From: Phycisphaerales bacterium
GTDB taxonomy: Bacteria > Planctomycetota > Phycisphaerae > Phycisphaerales > UBA1924
DNA length: 64,000 bases
NCBI GenBank assembly: GCA_020846975.1
Contig: JADLCX010000074.1
Span: 20,900-84,899, forward strand
Reading direction: 5' to 3'
Shown here: one piece after another, positions 24,047 through 33,305 of the stretch
Layout: every line of letters begins with the position of its first letter
Numbering within the stretch: position 1 is the stretch's first letter
The notes under the pieces: generated by a model
Told to the model about the DNA's origin: nothing
What the model saw: only the letters and a program-made list of their open reading frames with translations
Database searches by the model: none
Program-made: the position numbers and the translations under genes

Positions 24047-26281
24047 TCAGGCCGCGGGCTTGGCGGCATTGTGGTACTCGTGTGTAGCCTGGATGTTGCG
24101 CTTGAAGTAGCCGCCCGCGGACGACTTCACGCCATTGACGACGACGCCGACCAGTTCGGCGCGGGCCTCGCTCAGTTGTGTGCGCACGCGGTTGACCAGG
24201 CCGCGCTTCTCGTTGAGGGCCCGGACGACCATCAGCGAGGCATCGCAGCGGTTGGCGAGCGCGAGCCCGTCACCCGAAACGATGGCGGGCGGGCAGTCGA
24301 TGAACACGCGGTCGAACTTGGAAGCGGCCTCGGCCAGCAGGCGCGTCATCGCCTCGGAGCTGAGCCGCTCGGGCATCATCCGGTTGCCCGGCGTGCCCGC
24401 GGTGAGCACCGAGAGGTTGGCGACCCCCGTCGGCCGCACCGCCTCGTCGAAGCCCGCCTGCCCGGCAAGACAGTCCGCAAGCCCGACGGACTCGGTGATC
24501 CCGAACACTCGCTGCATGGCCGGGCGCCGGACATTGGCGTCGATGACGAGCACGCGGTCGTCGGAAGCGGCGCAGGCGATGGCGAGGTTGCAGGCGACCG
24601 TCGTCGCGCCGGAGCCGGGCATGCCGGCCAGCACGAGCAGCGTCCGCAGCCCCTCGGTGTCCATTTTCTTGACCAGCGGCGCCTTGACCTGCCTGAACGA
24701 CTCCGTCACCACGCCCCCCGGCGTGTCGCGGAACGCAGTTTCGATCGAGGTCGGACGCGCGGGGTCTTCGGCGGCGTCCGGGATCATGCCCAGCACCTTC
24801 AGCCGCGGGATGATCGCGACGTCCGCGGGACCCTTGACGCGCTGATCCATGAGTTCGCGGAGCAGAACGATCATCGCCGTCAAGCCCGTGAACAGCAGCA
24901 CGCCCAGCGGCAGCATGACCACCAGCTTGGGGAAGCTCACGACGTTGGGCGTCTGGGCCGGGATGACCAGCTTGACCTGGTCGTAGACCGCGCTGTCGTT
25001 CATGGTCTCGATGTTCTGGCGAGCCTCGTTCACCACGTTGAGTTCGAGCCCCAGCTGCTTGATCTCCTCGTCGATCTGCTCGACCTCCTTGATCGCCAGA
25101 AGGATCGCCTGCTTCTTCGTGCTGATCTCGTCGAGGTCCTTGGCCACCTGCTCGCGCCGCTTCGCAGTGCTCTCCACGCTCTTGCTGATCTCCTCGACGC
25201 GGGCGTCGTAGATGCGACGCAGCACCTTGGCCATCTCCTCGTCCTGCCGGGCCTCCGACGCCTTGATCCGCTCCCTGAGGCTGACGAGCGACGGATGCTT
25301 CTCGCCGTAATCCTGCGACAAGAGGGTCTGCTCCGAGACCCGAAGCTGCGAGATCTCGCGCTTGAGGTCCTGGATGATCGGGTCGAGTTTCGCCTCTTCG
25401 AGCATGTCCTCGGGGTACGAGACCGTCCCTTGGCTGTCGGTCGCGTTGCGCAGCCGGTCACGGAGCGAGACGATGGTCGTCAGTTGCTGCTCGGTGTCCG
25501 CGAGGTTGCGGATCTGCTCGAGCTGCTTCTGCTCCCACTGGTTCGCGCCGTCACGAAGGTTGGTAATCCCGTTCTTGGTCAGGATCGAGTCGCGGCGCTT
25601 GCTCTTGCCCGTGATCTCCAGGTTGATCGCCGATCGGCGGTTCTCCAGCACCGTTCGCTGGTCGGTGGACTCCTGCGTCTTCTGCTCCTTCACCGACTGC
25701 AGATACGCCTTGGTCACCGCGTCCACGACCGCGCGGGCGTCTTCCTTCTTCCGCCACGAGAACGACAGCCGAATCAGCGTCGTCTGCGGCACAAGCCGCG
25801 GCGAGAGCGTGTCCTGGAGCTTGGTGACGGCCTGGGTAGATTGGAAGTTGCCGTTGACGACGAACTGCTTGGCCCAGTTGGACTGCACCAGGTCCGGGTT
25901 TCGGACCGCGCGACCCAGAACATCGGGCGAGAGCATGATCGTCATCTGCGTGCCCATGAACCGGTCGAACTCCACCTGCTGCATGTCCACGCCGCGAAGC
26001 TCGGTCGGGCTCCGCCGGGGCGGCTCGCACCGGAACACCGAGCTCGCCGTCCACGTCGGGTAGACCTTGAGCAGCGTGAAGTGCGCGGCCACACCGATCA
26101 CGCCGCCGAACACGGCGGCACCGGCCAGCAGAGGCCAATAGCGCCGGAGCAATCGGATGGGGTCGATGTTCGCGAACCCCGACATGGTCGTGGAACCGGT
26201 CGAACCCGACGAGACGTTCGGGCGCGGTGGCGGACGGTGCGCGCTCGGTGGGGTCGATGTGGTGGTGCTGGCTGTTGACAT
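24047..26281 (-). CDS. polysaccharide co-polymerase with tyrosine-kinase-like domain (Wzc type), P-loop Lys missing
   Basis: 744 residues from the ATG at 26281. It has an N-terminal Wzz-like region with one membrane helix (about residues 42-64), a long periplasmic coiled-coil region (about 170-430), a second helix near LVVMLPLGVLLFTGLTAMIVLL, and a C-terminal BY-kinase domain. The kinase shows Walker A' VLVIDANVRRP and Walker B VFIDCPPAIVSGD, but Walker A reads AGMPGSGATTVACN: the Lys of GKT is Ala. The C terminus has only two Tyr near YFKRNIQATHEY, not a dense Tyr cluster. It probably controls chain length or export, with reduced or lost kinase activity. The gene follows the TPR gene in the exosortase locus. 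The K-to-A change was confirmed at the codon level (GCG). Confidence 0.85.
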   Translation of the reverse strand: MSTASTTTSTPPSAHRPPPRPNVSSGSTGSTTMSGFANIDPIRLLRRYWPLLAGAAVFGGVIGVAAHFTLLKVYPTWTASSVFRCEPPRRSPTELRGVDMQQVEFDRFMGTQMTIMLSPDVLGRAVRNPDLVQSNWAKQFVVNGNFQSTQAVTKLQDTLSPRLVPQTTLIRLSFSWRKKEDARAVVDAVTKAYLQSVKEQKTQESTDQRTVLENRRSAINLEITGKSKRRDSILTKNGITNLRDGANQWEQKQLEQIRNLADTEQQLTTIVSLRDRLRNATDSQGTVSYPEDMLEEAKLDPIIQDLKREISQLRVSEQTLLSQDYGEKHPSLVSLRERIKASEARQDEEMAKVLRRIYDARVEEISKSVESTAKRREQVAKDLDEISTKKQAILLAIKEVEQIDEEIKQLGLELNVVNEARQNIETMNDSAVYDQVKLVIPAQTPNVVSFPKLVVMLPLGVLLFTGLTAMIVLLRELMDQRVKGPADVAIIPRLKVLGMIPDAAEDPARPTSIETAFRDTPGGVVTESFRQVKAPLVKKMDTEGLRTLLVLAGMPGSGATTVACNLAIACAASDDRVLVIDANVRRPAMQRVFGITESVGLADCLAGQAGFDEAVRPTGVANLSVLTAGTPGNRMMPERLSSEAMTRLLAEAASKFDRVFIDCPPAIVSGDGLALANRCDASLMVVRALNEKRGLVNRVRTQLSEARAELVGVVVNGVKSSAGGYFKRNIQATHEYHNAAKPAA

Positions 26282-26375
26282 GGCGTAAATCCGGAAGAGA
26301 TGCACGTTCGACGCCTACCGGCGCGTCAAGGCCGGCAAACCCGGCCGGTCGCACCGGCGAGCCCGACGGGGCGCA

Positions 26376-29300
26376 TCACTGTCCATCGAGTTGATCGGTA
26401 ACGTCCTTGAGTTCCTTCTGGTACTGCGCCTTCAGCGGCGGGGTGTTATTCAGGATGTTGGCCGCCTGATCGACCAGCGTGCGGGCCTCGGACTTCTCAC
26501 CCTTGCTGATCAGCGCCATGGCCAGGTGGATCAGGATCGGCGCCCGCTCGTTATCGGACTGCCCGAGCTCCAGGGCGTGCCTCAGCGACTTCACGGCCTC
26601 GTCGGTGTTCTTGAGCCCGAGTTGAATCACGCCCAGAGTGTCCACAAAGCTCGAGACCTTGGGCGACAGTTCGACCGCCTTCTCCGCGAAGCGAGCCGCT
26701 TCGCCCGGCTGCTTCATCTCGACCGCCAGCGTGTACGCGAGGTTGTTCAGCGTCTCGGCGTCGTTCGGCTCGAGCTCCAGGAACTTGCGGTACATCCCCG
26801 CGGCGCGATCGAACTTGGCCGTCTGGTAATAGAACGAAGCCATCATCCGGTACGTGCTGAGCTTCAGCGAGGGGTCGGTCTGCGTCTCGATGAAGCCCTC
26901 GATCGCCGCGGCCGTGGCGTCGCGGGTCTCCTGATCCTGGAGCCGCGGCCTGCACGCCTGCACGTACAGCCACACGTCGAGCTTCTTCTTCTTGTCGAGT
27001 TTCTCCCAGGTCGCCAACTGCCCGCGAAGGTCATCACCGTGCGCCGAATCGACGCCCGCGGCGAACAACTGGCACCGGTTCGGATCGTTCGGGTCGATCT
27101 TGAGGTACGCCCTCTCGATCTCCGCGTAGGCGTCGTCCCCGCGCCCCGACCGTTGCAGCACCATCGCACGGAGCAGGCGGTATGACATCTCGTCGGCGGT
27201 CTCGATCTCCTTCGCGCTCGCGATCGTCCACGCCAGCGTCGCATCCGCCGGCGCCTTCGCCAGCAGGGCCGTCACGTACGGCACGGCCACATCCAGCGAC
27301 TTGCGCTGCTCCCACGCCTTCGCGTAGTACGTCGCCGCGGCGGCGGAGTCGCCCAGATCGGACATGATCTGCCCGGCCCGCATCAGCCAGCCCGGGTGGT
27401 CCTTCTTGTGCTTGAGCGCATCATCGATCAGCGCGACAACGCCCACGCGATCGTTCTGCTTCATGCGGATCGAGATGAGCTCCATCCGCGCGGAGTCGTC
27501 GTCGGGGTCGATCTCGATGATCCTCCGCACCGTCTCCGCCGCGAGATCGAGCCGCCCGCGAACGCGGTGGATGATCGCGATCCGCTGCAGCGGCAGCGTC
27601 CAACTGGGCCTGAGCCGGCTGGCCTGCTCGAAGTCCAGGATCGCGTCCTTCTCGTTGGCCGGGTCCCGCGCCGCGAAGTCGCCGCGCTTCAAGAAAACGA
27701 TCGGGTTCTTCGAGTCGGCCACGACCGCCTGGTCGTAGAGTTTCCGCGCGCGCCCGTCGTCTCCCTGCTGGAGCGCCGCCTCGGCCGCGAGCACCAGCAG
27801 CGTCGCGTTCTTCTGGGCCTTGTCGCCCAGGCTCGACATCAGCGCGTCGAACTTCGCCCACTCCTTCTGCTTCTGGTAGCACTCCAGCACGCGCATCACC
27901 AGCGCGTCGCCGGTGTCCGGCGATCCGGCATCCAGCACGCGCTTGTAGGCGGCCGCGGCCTCGCCCGGCTTGCCGACGTTGAAGAGCACATCGCCCATCT
28001 CCCGGCTGATCATCATCGTCTCGGGCTTCTCGACCGCGCGGCCCTTCTCGAGGAACGCCAGCGCCCGGTCGGGCTGACCGACGTTCATGAACGTCCGGGC
28101 CGCCGCGATGTACGCCGCTTCGTTCTTCTTCTCCGGCGGAGAGGCCGCGATGTAGTCGTCGTAGACCTTCTCGGTATCGGCGAACTTGCCCTGCGCAGCG
28201 AACCACCGCGCCCTCAGTTCGGTCACGATGTCCCGGTTCTTCTCGTCCTTGGCAAGGTCGTCGATGCACGCCTTCGCGTCGTCGTACTTGCGCTGCTCGA
28301 TTCGGAGGGCGGCGAGCTGCGCCTGGTTCATCTTGTCCGCCGGGTTCGCTCTGGCGATCCGCTCGCGGTAGACCTCGGCCTTCTGCTTGTCGCCGCCGGC
28401 AACCTCGGTCAGGAGCGTGATGTAGATCTCCGCGAACTCCGGATCGGCCCCGGCGATCGTCTCGGACTTGCGCGCCTGGTCGAGCGCCTCGGCCATGCTT
28501 CCCTTCATGATGAGCGCACGCAAGAGACCGTTGATCGACACGATGTCGTTCGGCCTGATCTCGACGGCCTTGGCGAGCGCGTCGGCCGCGCCCGACGCGT
28601 CACGCAGTTCGAGCTGCACCATGCCGAGCGTGCGCCACGCCGCCTGGTTCTGCTTGTCCTTCTCGACCGTGCCACGCAGATAGCCGACGGCCTCGGACAA
28701 CTTGCCGTCGGTGATCAACTGGCGAGCCCGGTACAACTGCCCGTTCACCTGGTCCAGGTTCTTGGCCTCGGCCACCGCGACCAGCTCCGAAAGAACCTTC
28801 GAGTCCTTCGCGATCGAGGCCCGCATGAAGCGGAACTCGAACACGGCCGGGTCGTCTGGCGCCAGCCGGACAAGCTCGTCGAACGCCGCGTCCGCCTGCT
28901 GCTTGTAGTTGTCCCCGCCCTGCGAATAGACCGCGTACATGGCCTTGGCCTTCTCAAGCGTCGAGACATTGGCCGAGTTGATGGCCGCGATGCGCTGGGG
29001 AACGGGGTCCGCCTCGAGCTGCTGGATCGTCTCCTTGATCTGCTTGTTCTCGGGGAACTGCGTCTCCGCCCGCTTGAGGGCCGCCACGGCGGCCGGGCGG
29101 TTGTTCCGGCTCATCTCCAGTTGCACCAGCGCGGCGTACGGACGCAGGTCCTTCGGGTGATCGGCGACCAGTTTCTCCGCCATCTTCACCGCGGCGTCGA
29201 TGTCCGCGCCCACGCCCCGGGCCGTCTGCTCGATCTTGAGCAGCTCCACCCCGATCGGGTCCTTGCTCGAGAGCGCGCTGTCGATCCGGTCCACCAGTTG

Positions 29301-30932
29301 CCTCAACTCCTCATCCTGCGGGATCAAGGCCAGCACCTGCTTGAGGTAGCGCTGCGCCTCGGCGTAGTTGCCGGCGTCCTGCTCGATCTTGCCGAGGTAG
29401 CGCAGCGCCCTCACGTTCCGGGGGTCGCGCTCGAGCACCCGCTGGAACGACTGCTTCGCGGCGCCGGTGTTGCCCTGCTGGAGCAGCAACTGCCCGAGCA
29501 GCGCCATCGACCTGGCATCCTTCTGGCCGGTGAGTTCGTTGTAACGCGTGAGCAGGGCGCGCGATCCGTTCCGGTCGCCCTGGATGTACAGAAGCCGGGC
29601 GTCCAGACTCAGCACCTCGGGCGCGGTATCGCCGATCTTGGCGACCAGCGAGTCACGGTAATTCTTCGCGCGGGCCGCGAGTTCGTCGCGCGCCGCCGGC
29701 TCCTTGGCCGCCTCCCACTGCGCGAACACGACGTCGGTCTGCGCCAGGATCGCCATCAGCCGCTGCCCGAACAACTGCTTGCCCTCGTAGCTCAGCGGCT
29801 TGTCGGGCATGTCCACGATCTTCTGCAGCGTCGCCTCGGCCTTGTCGGCCTGGTTCCTCTGAATCTCGAACATCGCCACGGCCATCAGGAGCGGCGCATC
29901 GTCGGGCTTGCCCTTGAGCGCGTGCGCGATGATGGCGTCGGCCTCAGCCCGGCCCGTCTCGGCCGGGAGCGCCGCGACGGCAAACTGCGCGGCGCGATCG
30001 ACGATCCCGACTTCGAGATCCTCCGGCTTCTCCGCCTTCACCGCGTCGATCAGTTCCTGCACCATCTGCTTGCGGTCCTGGATCACCTCCGCCAGAGTCA
30101 CCGGCTTCTCCGAAGCGCGGGCCGCCTGGTCAACCTCCTGCAGCAGGAGCGCCAGCCGCACCTTCGATGCGGGCGGGTGCTTGCTGACAAAGTCGCGGAG
30201 CCGACCCTTGGCCTCGGCCAGGATCCGGTCCGCCTCCTCGGTGTCTCCCCGCTTGCGCGTGGCCTCCGAGAGCGCGACGTCGGCCTGCATCAGCCCCAGC
30301 GCGGCGTCGGAATCGGCCGGATCGACCGAGAGCACCGCCGCGAAGTCCTTCTTGACCGAGTCGATCTCCGACTGCTTGGCGCCCCCGCTCCGGGTGATGA
30401 GGTTGACCCGCGGCAGGGCGCGATAGCGCAGGAGCAGTTTGCCCTTGGCCTGGTCTCCCTTGAAGTTGGCGATCATCTCGTCGGCGGTCTTGATCATGTA
30501 CTCCAGAGACTCGATCGAGCCCTTGGGATCGGCGCTGAACGAGGCCTTGATCTCCGCGTACATCTCCTCGAGCAGATCGCGGTGCGCATCGAAGTCCGTC
30601 GGATCGGCCTCCGGAAGCGTCCGCAGCGCGCTGCGGTACTGCCGGTCGTAGGCGTCCATGTACGCGACTCGGCCCTGCGGGATGTCCTTCTTCATCGCCG
30701 CCATCCACTTGCGGATCCACGCGGCGTTCCGCTGGTCCTTGAACACGGCGCGGCCGTAGAAACCCACGGCTTCGTTGGCCTTGCCGGCCGCCATGGCCGC
30801 GTCGCCGAGCTTGATGTAATCCTCGCCCGACTTCCGAAGGGCCTGCACGCCCAGGTACGTCACGCCGGCGACCAGCGCCAGCAGCGCAGCGCCGACGATG
30901 ATGATGAACTTGGTGTTGATCTTGGCTGCCAT
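26376..30932 (-). CDS. large membrane-anchored TPR-repeat protein of the exosortase locus
   Basis: 1518 residues starting with ATG at 30932, preceded by GAGGAAG. A single N-terminal hydrophobic helix (residues about 9-30) anchors it in the inner membrane with the rest exported. The remaining ~1480 residues are a series of tetratricopeptide repeats: many copies with the spacing W-G-Y-A-F-A-P, e.g. ALRYLGKIEQDAGNYAEAQRYLKQVL, AWRTLGMVQLELRDASGAADALAKAVE and LNNLAYTLAVEMKQPGEAARFAEKAVE. The position between EpsI and the Wzz/kinase gene matches TPR proteins known from PEP-CTERM/exopolysaccharide loci, where they are thought to scaffold assembly. The length is well above that of usual PEP-CTERM locus TPR proteins. 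Confidence 0.85.
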   Translation of the reverse strand: MAAKINTKFIIIVGAALLALVAGVTYLGVQALRKSGEDYIKLGDAAMAAGKANEAVGFYGRAVFKDQRNAAWIRKWMAAMKKDIPQGRVAYMDAYDRQYRSALRTLPEADPTDFDAHRDLLEEMYAEIKASFSADPKGSIESLEYMIKTADEMIANFKGDQAKGKLLLRYRALPRVNLITRSGGAKQSEIDSVKKDFAAVLSVDPADSDAALGLMQADVALSEATRKRGDTEEADRILAEAKGRLRDFVSKHPPASKVRLALLLQEVDQAARASEKPVTLAEVIQDRKQMVQELIDAVKAEKPEDLEVGIVDRAAQFAVAALPAETGRAEADAIIAHALKGKPDDAPLLMAVAMFEIQRNQADKAEATLQKIVDMPDKPLSYEGKQLFGQRLMAILAQTDVVFAQWEAAKEPAARDELAARAKNYRDSLVAKIGDTAPEVLSLDARLLYIQGDRNGSRALLTRYNELTGQKDARSMALLGQLLLQQGNTGAAKQSFQRVLERDPRNVRALRYLGKIEQDAGNYAEAQRYLKQVLALIPQDEELRQLVDRIDSALSSKDPIGVELLKIEQTARGVGADIDAAVKMAEKLVADHPKDLRPYAALVQLEMSRNNRPAAVAALKRAETQFPENKQIKETIQQLEADPVPQRIAAINSANVSTLEKAKAMYAVYSQGGDNYKQQADAAFDELVRLAPDDPAVFEFRFMRASIAKDSKVLSELVAVAEAKNLDQVNGQLYRARQLITDGKLSEAVGYLRGTVEKDKQNQAAWRTLGMVQLELRDASGAADALAKAVEIRPNDIVSINGLLRALIMKGSMAEALDQARKSETIAGADPEFAEIYITLLTEVAGGDKQKAEVYRERIARANPADKMNQAQLAALRIEQRKYDDAKACIDDLAKDEKNRDIVTELRARWFAAQGKFADTEKVYDDYIAASPPEKKNEAAYIAAARTFMNVGQPDRALAFLEKGRAVEKPETMMISREMGDVLFNVGKPGEAAAAYKRVLDAGSPDTGDALVMRVLECYQKQKEWAKFDALMSSLGDKAQKNATLLVLAAEAALQQGDDGRARKLYDQAVVADSKNPIVFLKRGDFAARDPANEKDAILDFEQASRLRPSWTLPLQRIAIIHRVRGRLDLAAETVRRIIEIDPDDDSARMELISIRMKQNDRVGVVALIDDALKHKKDHPGWLMRAGQIMSDLGDSAAAATYYAKAWEQRKSLDVAVPYVTALLAKAPADATLAWTIASAKEIETADEMSYRLLRAMVLQRSGRGDDAYAEIERAYLKIDPNDPNRCQLFAAGVDSAHGDDLRGQLATWEKLDKKKKLDVWLYVQACRPRLQDQETRDATAAAIEGFIETQTDPSLKLSTYRMMASFYYQTAKFDRAAGMYRKFLELEPNDAETLNNLAYTLAVEMKQPGEAARFAEKAVELSPKVSSFVDTLGVIQLGLKNTDEAVKSLRHALELGQSDNERAPILIHLAMALISKGEKSEARTLVDQAANILNNTPPLKAQYQKELKDVTDQLDGQ

Positions 30933-30980
30933 CGATGCTTCCTCGTTTCAGCGATGCGCTCGAACGGTCGTCGAGCCGAC

Positions 30981-31865
30981 CTACGGCCTCGAACCTCCCG
31001 ATGCCCGCGGGTCTTTCCCGGCCGCGATATTCCTCTGCAGTTCGACCCAGTCCGGCGCGCACAGCATGATCTCGGGCAGCAACTCGCCCAGGATCCCGCG
31101 GCACGCCGAGACATACTCGGCCTCGTTCTCGACCGACGTGGTCGAGACCTGCACCTTCAGGTAATACGCGTAGGTGTCCTGCAGCCGGAACGCGAGCAGA
31201 CGCACGTCGTTCGCGTCCGCGCAGTGCCCGCCGTTGGCGATGAAGAAGTACCCCGCGTACAACTTCTTCGACGACTTGGGCTCCGAGTACGCGTTCACGC
31301 GCATCGCGATCTCGTCCGCGTTCCGCGGCAGGTTGATCCGCGTGTTCGGGGCCTTCGAGTCCGGTCCGAGCCGAGCCGAAAACACGCGCTGGTCGGCGGT
31401 CGAGATGTCCTTCTCCAGCCGCCACTGCCCGACCTCGGGATCGAGATTGAGCGGCAGCACCTGCCCCGCGCTGGCGATCGACCAGCCCGCGCCGACCAGG
31501 CACCGGTCCGGGACGTGCGGCACGGTGTCGATCATGCCCGTGTAGTACGCGCAGTGCAGGCTCAGCACCAGCGGCTGGCGATCCTTCGGCGGATCCTTCT
31601 CGACATAAACGCGGGAGATGTAGTTCTCGGTGCCGAGCTCCTCGACCATCTCCGCGGTCATCTTCTCGTCCACGCCGACGCTCTTCCACGAAGGGAGAGT
31701 CTCGGGAAGGGACGGGAGCTTGTACTTCGCCTCGATGGGGATCTTCTTGACGGTGATCTTCAGCGCGGTGACGACGGCGTGCAGGCTGATCGCGCCCGCC
31801 ATGAGCGTTCCCAGCGCCACGACGAACGCGAACCGCCGCGAGGATCTGGTTGACCGCGTGCTCAT
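30981..31865 (-). CDS. EpsI-like exosortase-associated protein (DUF3485 family)
   Basis: 294 residues starting with ATG at 31865, overlapping the exosortase stop by 4 bp (ATGA), so translation is coupled. An N-terminal hydrophobic helix (about residues 12-34) targets the membrane. The core has LPSWKSVGVDEKMTAEMVEELG and the motif HVPDRCLVGAGW, typical of EpsI proteins that accompany exosortases (H-x-P-x2-C and G-W). EpsI is either a separate gene or a domain fused to exosortase in other species; its role in processing is not proven. It is followed 48 bp later by the TPR gene. Frames extending further upstream through the exosortase gene are shadows. Confidence 0.8.
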   Translation of the reverse strand: MSTRSTRSSRRFAFVVALGTLMAGAISLHAVVTALKITVKKIPIEAKYKLPSLPETLPSWKSVGVDEKMTAEMVEELGTENYISRVYVEKDPPKDRQPLVLSLHCAYYTGMIDTVPHVPDRCLVGAGWSIASAGQVLPLNLDPEVGQWRLEKDISTADQRVFSARLGPDSKAPNTRINLPRNADEIAMRVNAYSEPKSSKKLYAGYFFIANGGHCADANDVRLLAFRLQDTYAYYLKVQVSTTSVENEAEYVSACRGILGELLPEIMLCAPDWVELQRNIAAGKDPRASGGSRP

Positions 31866-32929
31866 GCGCCGACTCCGGCCACGCCGCCACGCCCCGATTG
31901 GCCGGCCGCGGGGCCGGGTGCGGAACGGGCCGCCTCGGGCACGGCCTTGTTGAGCGCGAGCACGATCCCCATGTACATGAAGAAGCCGGGGATCAGCAGC
32001 AGCGTGCCGATGAACGTGTGGGCCTGGCCCGCCGACAGGTTCTGGTCGTACAGCGACGCGATACCCAGGACCATGATCCGCACGATGTTGAGCAGCAGGG
32101 CCAGGGGCGGGGCCAGGCCCAGCAGCACCACGCGCTTCCACCACATCCTCGTCGCCACCAGCGAGACCGCCGCGCCCAGCGCGAGGAACGCGATCAGCAT
32201 GCGCATCCCCGAGCACGCCTCGGCGACGTTCAGCGGGTGCGTCTCCTGCGTCTTGGTGTCGAACACGTACAGCGCGTTGCCCACCACATCCGTCTTCACG
32301 CCGACCGTGTTCAGCCCGATCCACGCCCCCTTGGCCGCCAACGCCTGCAGCGGCCAGGTCACTTCGTTCATCACCCGCTCGGGGATCGTGATCGCGAACC
32401 CGAGGTAGGCGATCGGGAGGAACGAGTACATCACCACCCGAGGCCCGAGCAACAACAGCACCACGCCGAACAGCGTGAGCACCATCGACAATCCCTGCCC
32501 GAGGTGGTTGGGAAAGCCGCAGATGAAGTAGGTGTACGACCACACGCCGGTCAGGATGGCGACCAGCCCCGGCCAATAGACCTGCGTCTGCACGCGCTCC
32601 AGGGCTTCGCGGTTCTGCCACAGGAGGTACAGGCTGATGAACGGCACCATGTACGCGTGCGACCAGTCGCCGCTGCCCATCGAGTACTCGTTCTGGATCC
32701 GCATCCAGTGCCTGAACAGCAGCACGAACGCCGCACCCAGCAACGCCACCGCGATCAGCACGCCCGGCTCGGTCACCCTCGCGATCAGGCCGGGCCGGGG
32801 CCCCCCGATCTTCGCCCCGCCGGCCGGGCTCGGTCGCCCACCGCCCGCCTGACGGCCCGCGGTGCCGCCGGCGCCGTTCGACGGTACCGATGCGGCGGCG
32901 GTGCTGGTGTTGGCCGGGGCGGTGGTCAA
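31862..32929 (-). CDS. exosortase (EpsH family transpeptidase)
   Basis: Integral membrane Cys protease-transpeptidase that cleaves PEP-CTERM-type tails of exported proteins. 355 residues with about eight helices. The catalytic set is present: Cys239 in NVAEACSGMRMLIAF, Arg284 in LLNIVRIMVLG, and His304 in AGQAHTFIG. The start is TTG at 32929, with a GTG at residue 52 as an alternative; the first ~50 residues are Pro/Ala/Gly-rich. Substrates are probably the proteins in this window ending in IPTPG, IPAPG and VPAPG with a hydrophobic stretch and Arg run. It heads a probable operon with EpsI, the TPR protein and the Wzz/kinase protein. Confidence 0.9.
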   Translation of the reverse strand: MTTAPANTSTAAASVPSNGAGGTAGRQAGGGRPSPAGGAKIGGPRPGLIARVTEPGVLIAVALLGAAFVLLFRHWMRIQNEYSMGSGDWSHAYMVPFISLYLLWQNREALERVQTQVYWPGLVAILTGVWSYTYFICGFPNHLGQGLSMVLTLFGVVLLLLGPRVVMYSFLPIAYLGFAITIPERVMNEVTWPLQALAAKGAWIGLNTVGVKTDVVGNALYVFDTKTQETHPLNVAEACSGMRMLIAFLALGAAVSLVATRMWWKRVVLLGLAPPLALLLNIVRIMVLGIASLYDQNLSAGQAHTFIGTLLLIPGFFMYMGIVLALNKAVPEAARSAPGPAAGQSGRGGVAGVGA

Positions 32930-33305
32930 GGTGTTCGCAGTTCGATGACTTCAACGATCGATGGCCGGAATCCCACCGATCGGCCGGACCCGACGCCTCC
33001 ACCCCCGCTCCTCGGGCGCGGACGCTCCTACGCCTCGTTCACCACGGGTGTTCGAGACAGCCACGCCGCACCGACCGCACAAAGGCGGTCGGTCGCGCCC
33101 AGATCAACCAAGCCTCCCCGAAAAACCGGGAGCCGAGGTTATCCCGCTCTCTTCACAAAAACCCGCCTCCGCTCCGCGGAGACTGATCGCGGGCCGGTTC
33201 GGCTGGCTTCCACCTCCGAACGACCGGCTCGTTGGCAAACTGTATCGAACCTACAGCCCGTGAGCTTTCAGCCGGTTGCCAGATTCGATGCCTTACACAA
33301 ACCGA
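32930..33305. other. 376-bp intergenic region between the Wza-like gene and the exosortase gene
   Basis: Holds no convincing gene. A perfect 9-bp hairpin ACCGACCGC / GCGGTCGGT lies at 33070-33078 and 33085-33093 with a 6-base loop; it could be an attenuator or terminator between the two minus-strand genes, although no T run follows it. The promoter of the exosortase operon is expected here, but no strong -35/-10 pair was seen. Confidence 0.5.

Noticed and set aside
23114..26278. 1054-residue plus-strand open frame opposite the epimerase and Wzz/kinase genes
   Set aside because: Shadow of well-recognised genes, no signal or domain.
27396..31853. 1485-residue plus-strand open frame opposite the TPR gene
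   Set aside because: Exact antisense of the TPR protein and EpsI; Arg/Leu/Val/His-rich, no domain.
33070..33093. Hairpin as a true intrinsic terminator
   Set aside because: The 9-bp stem is perfect, but no T run follows on either strand, so only a possible attenuator or pause site is noted.
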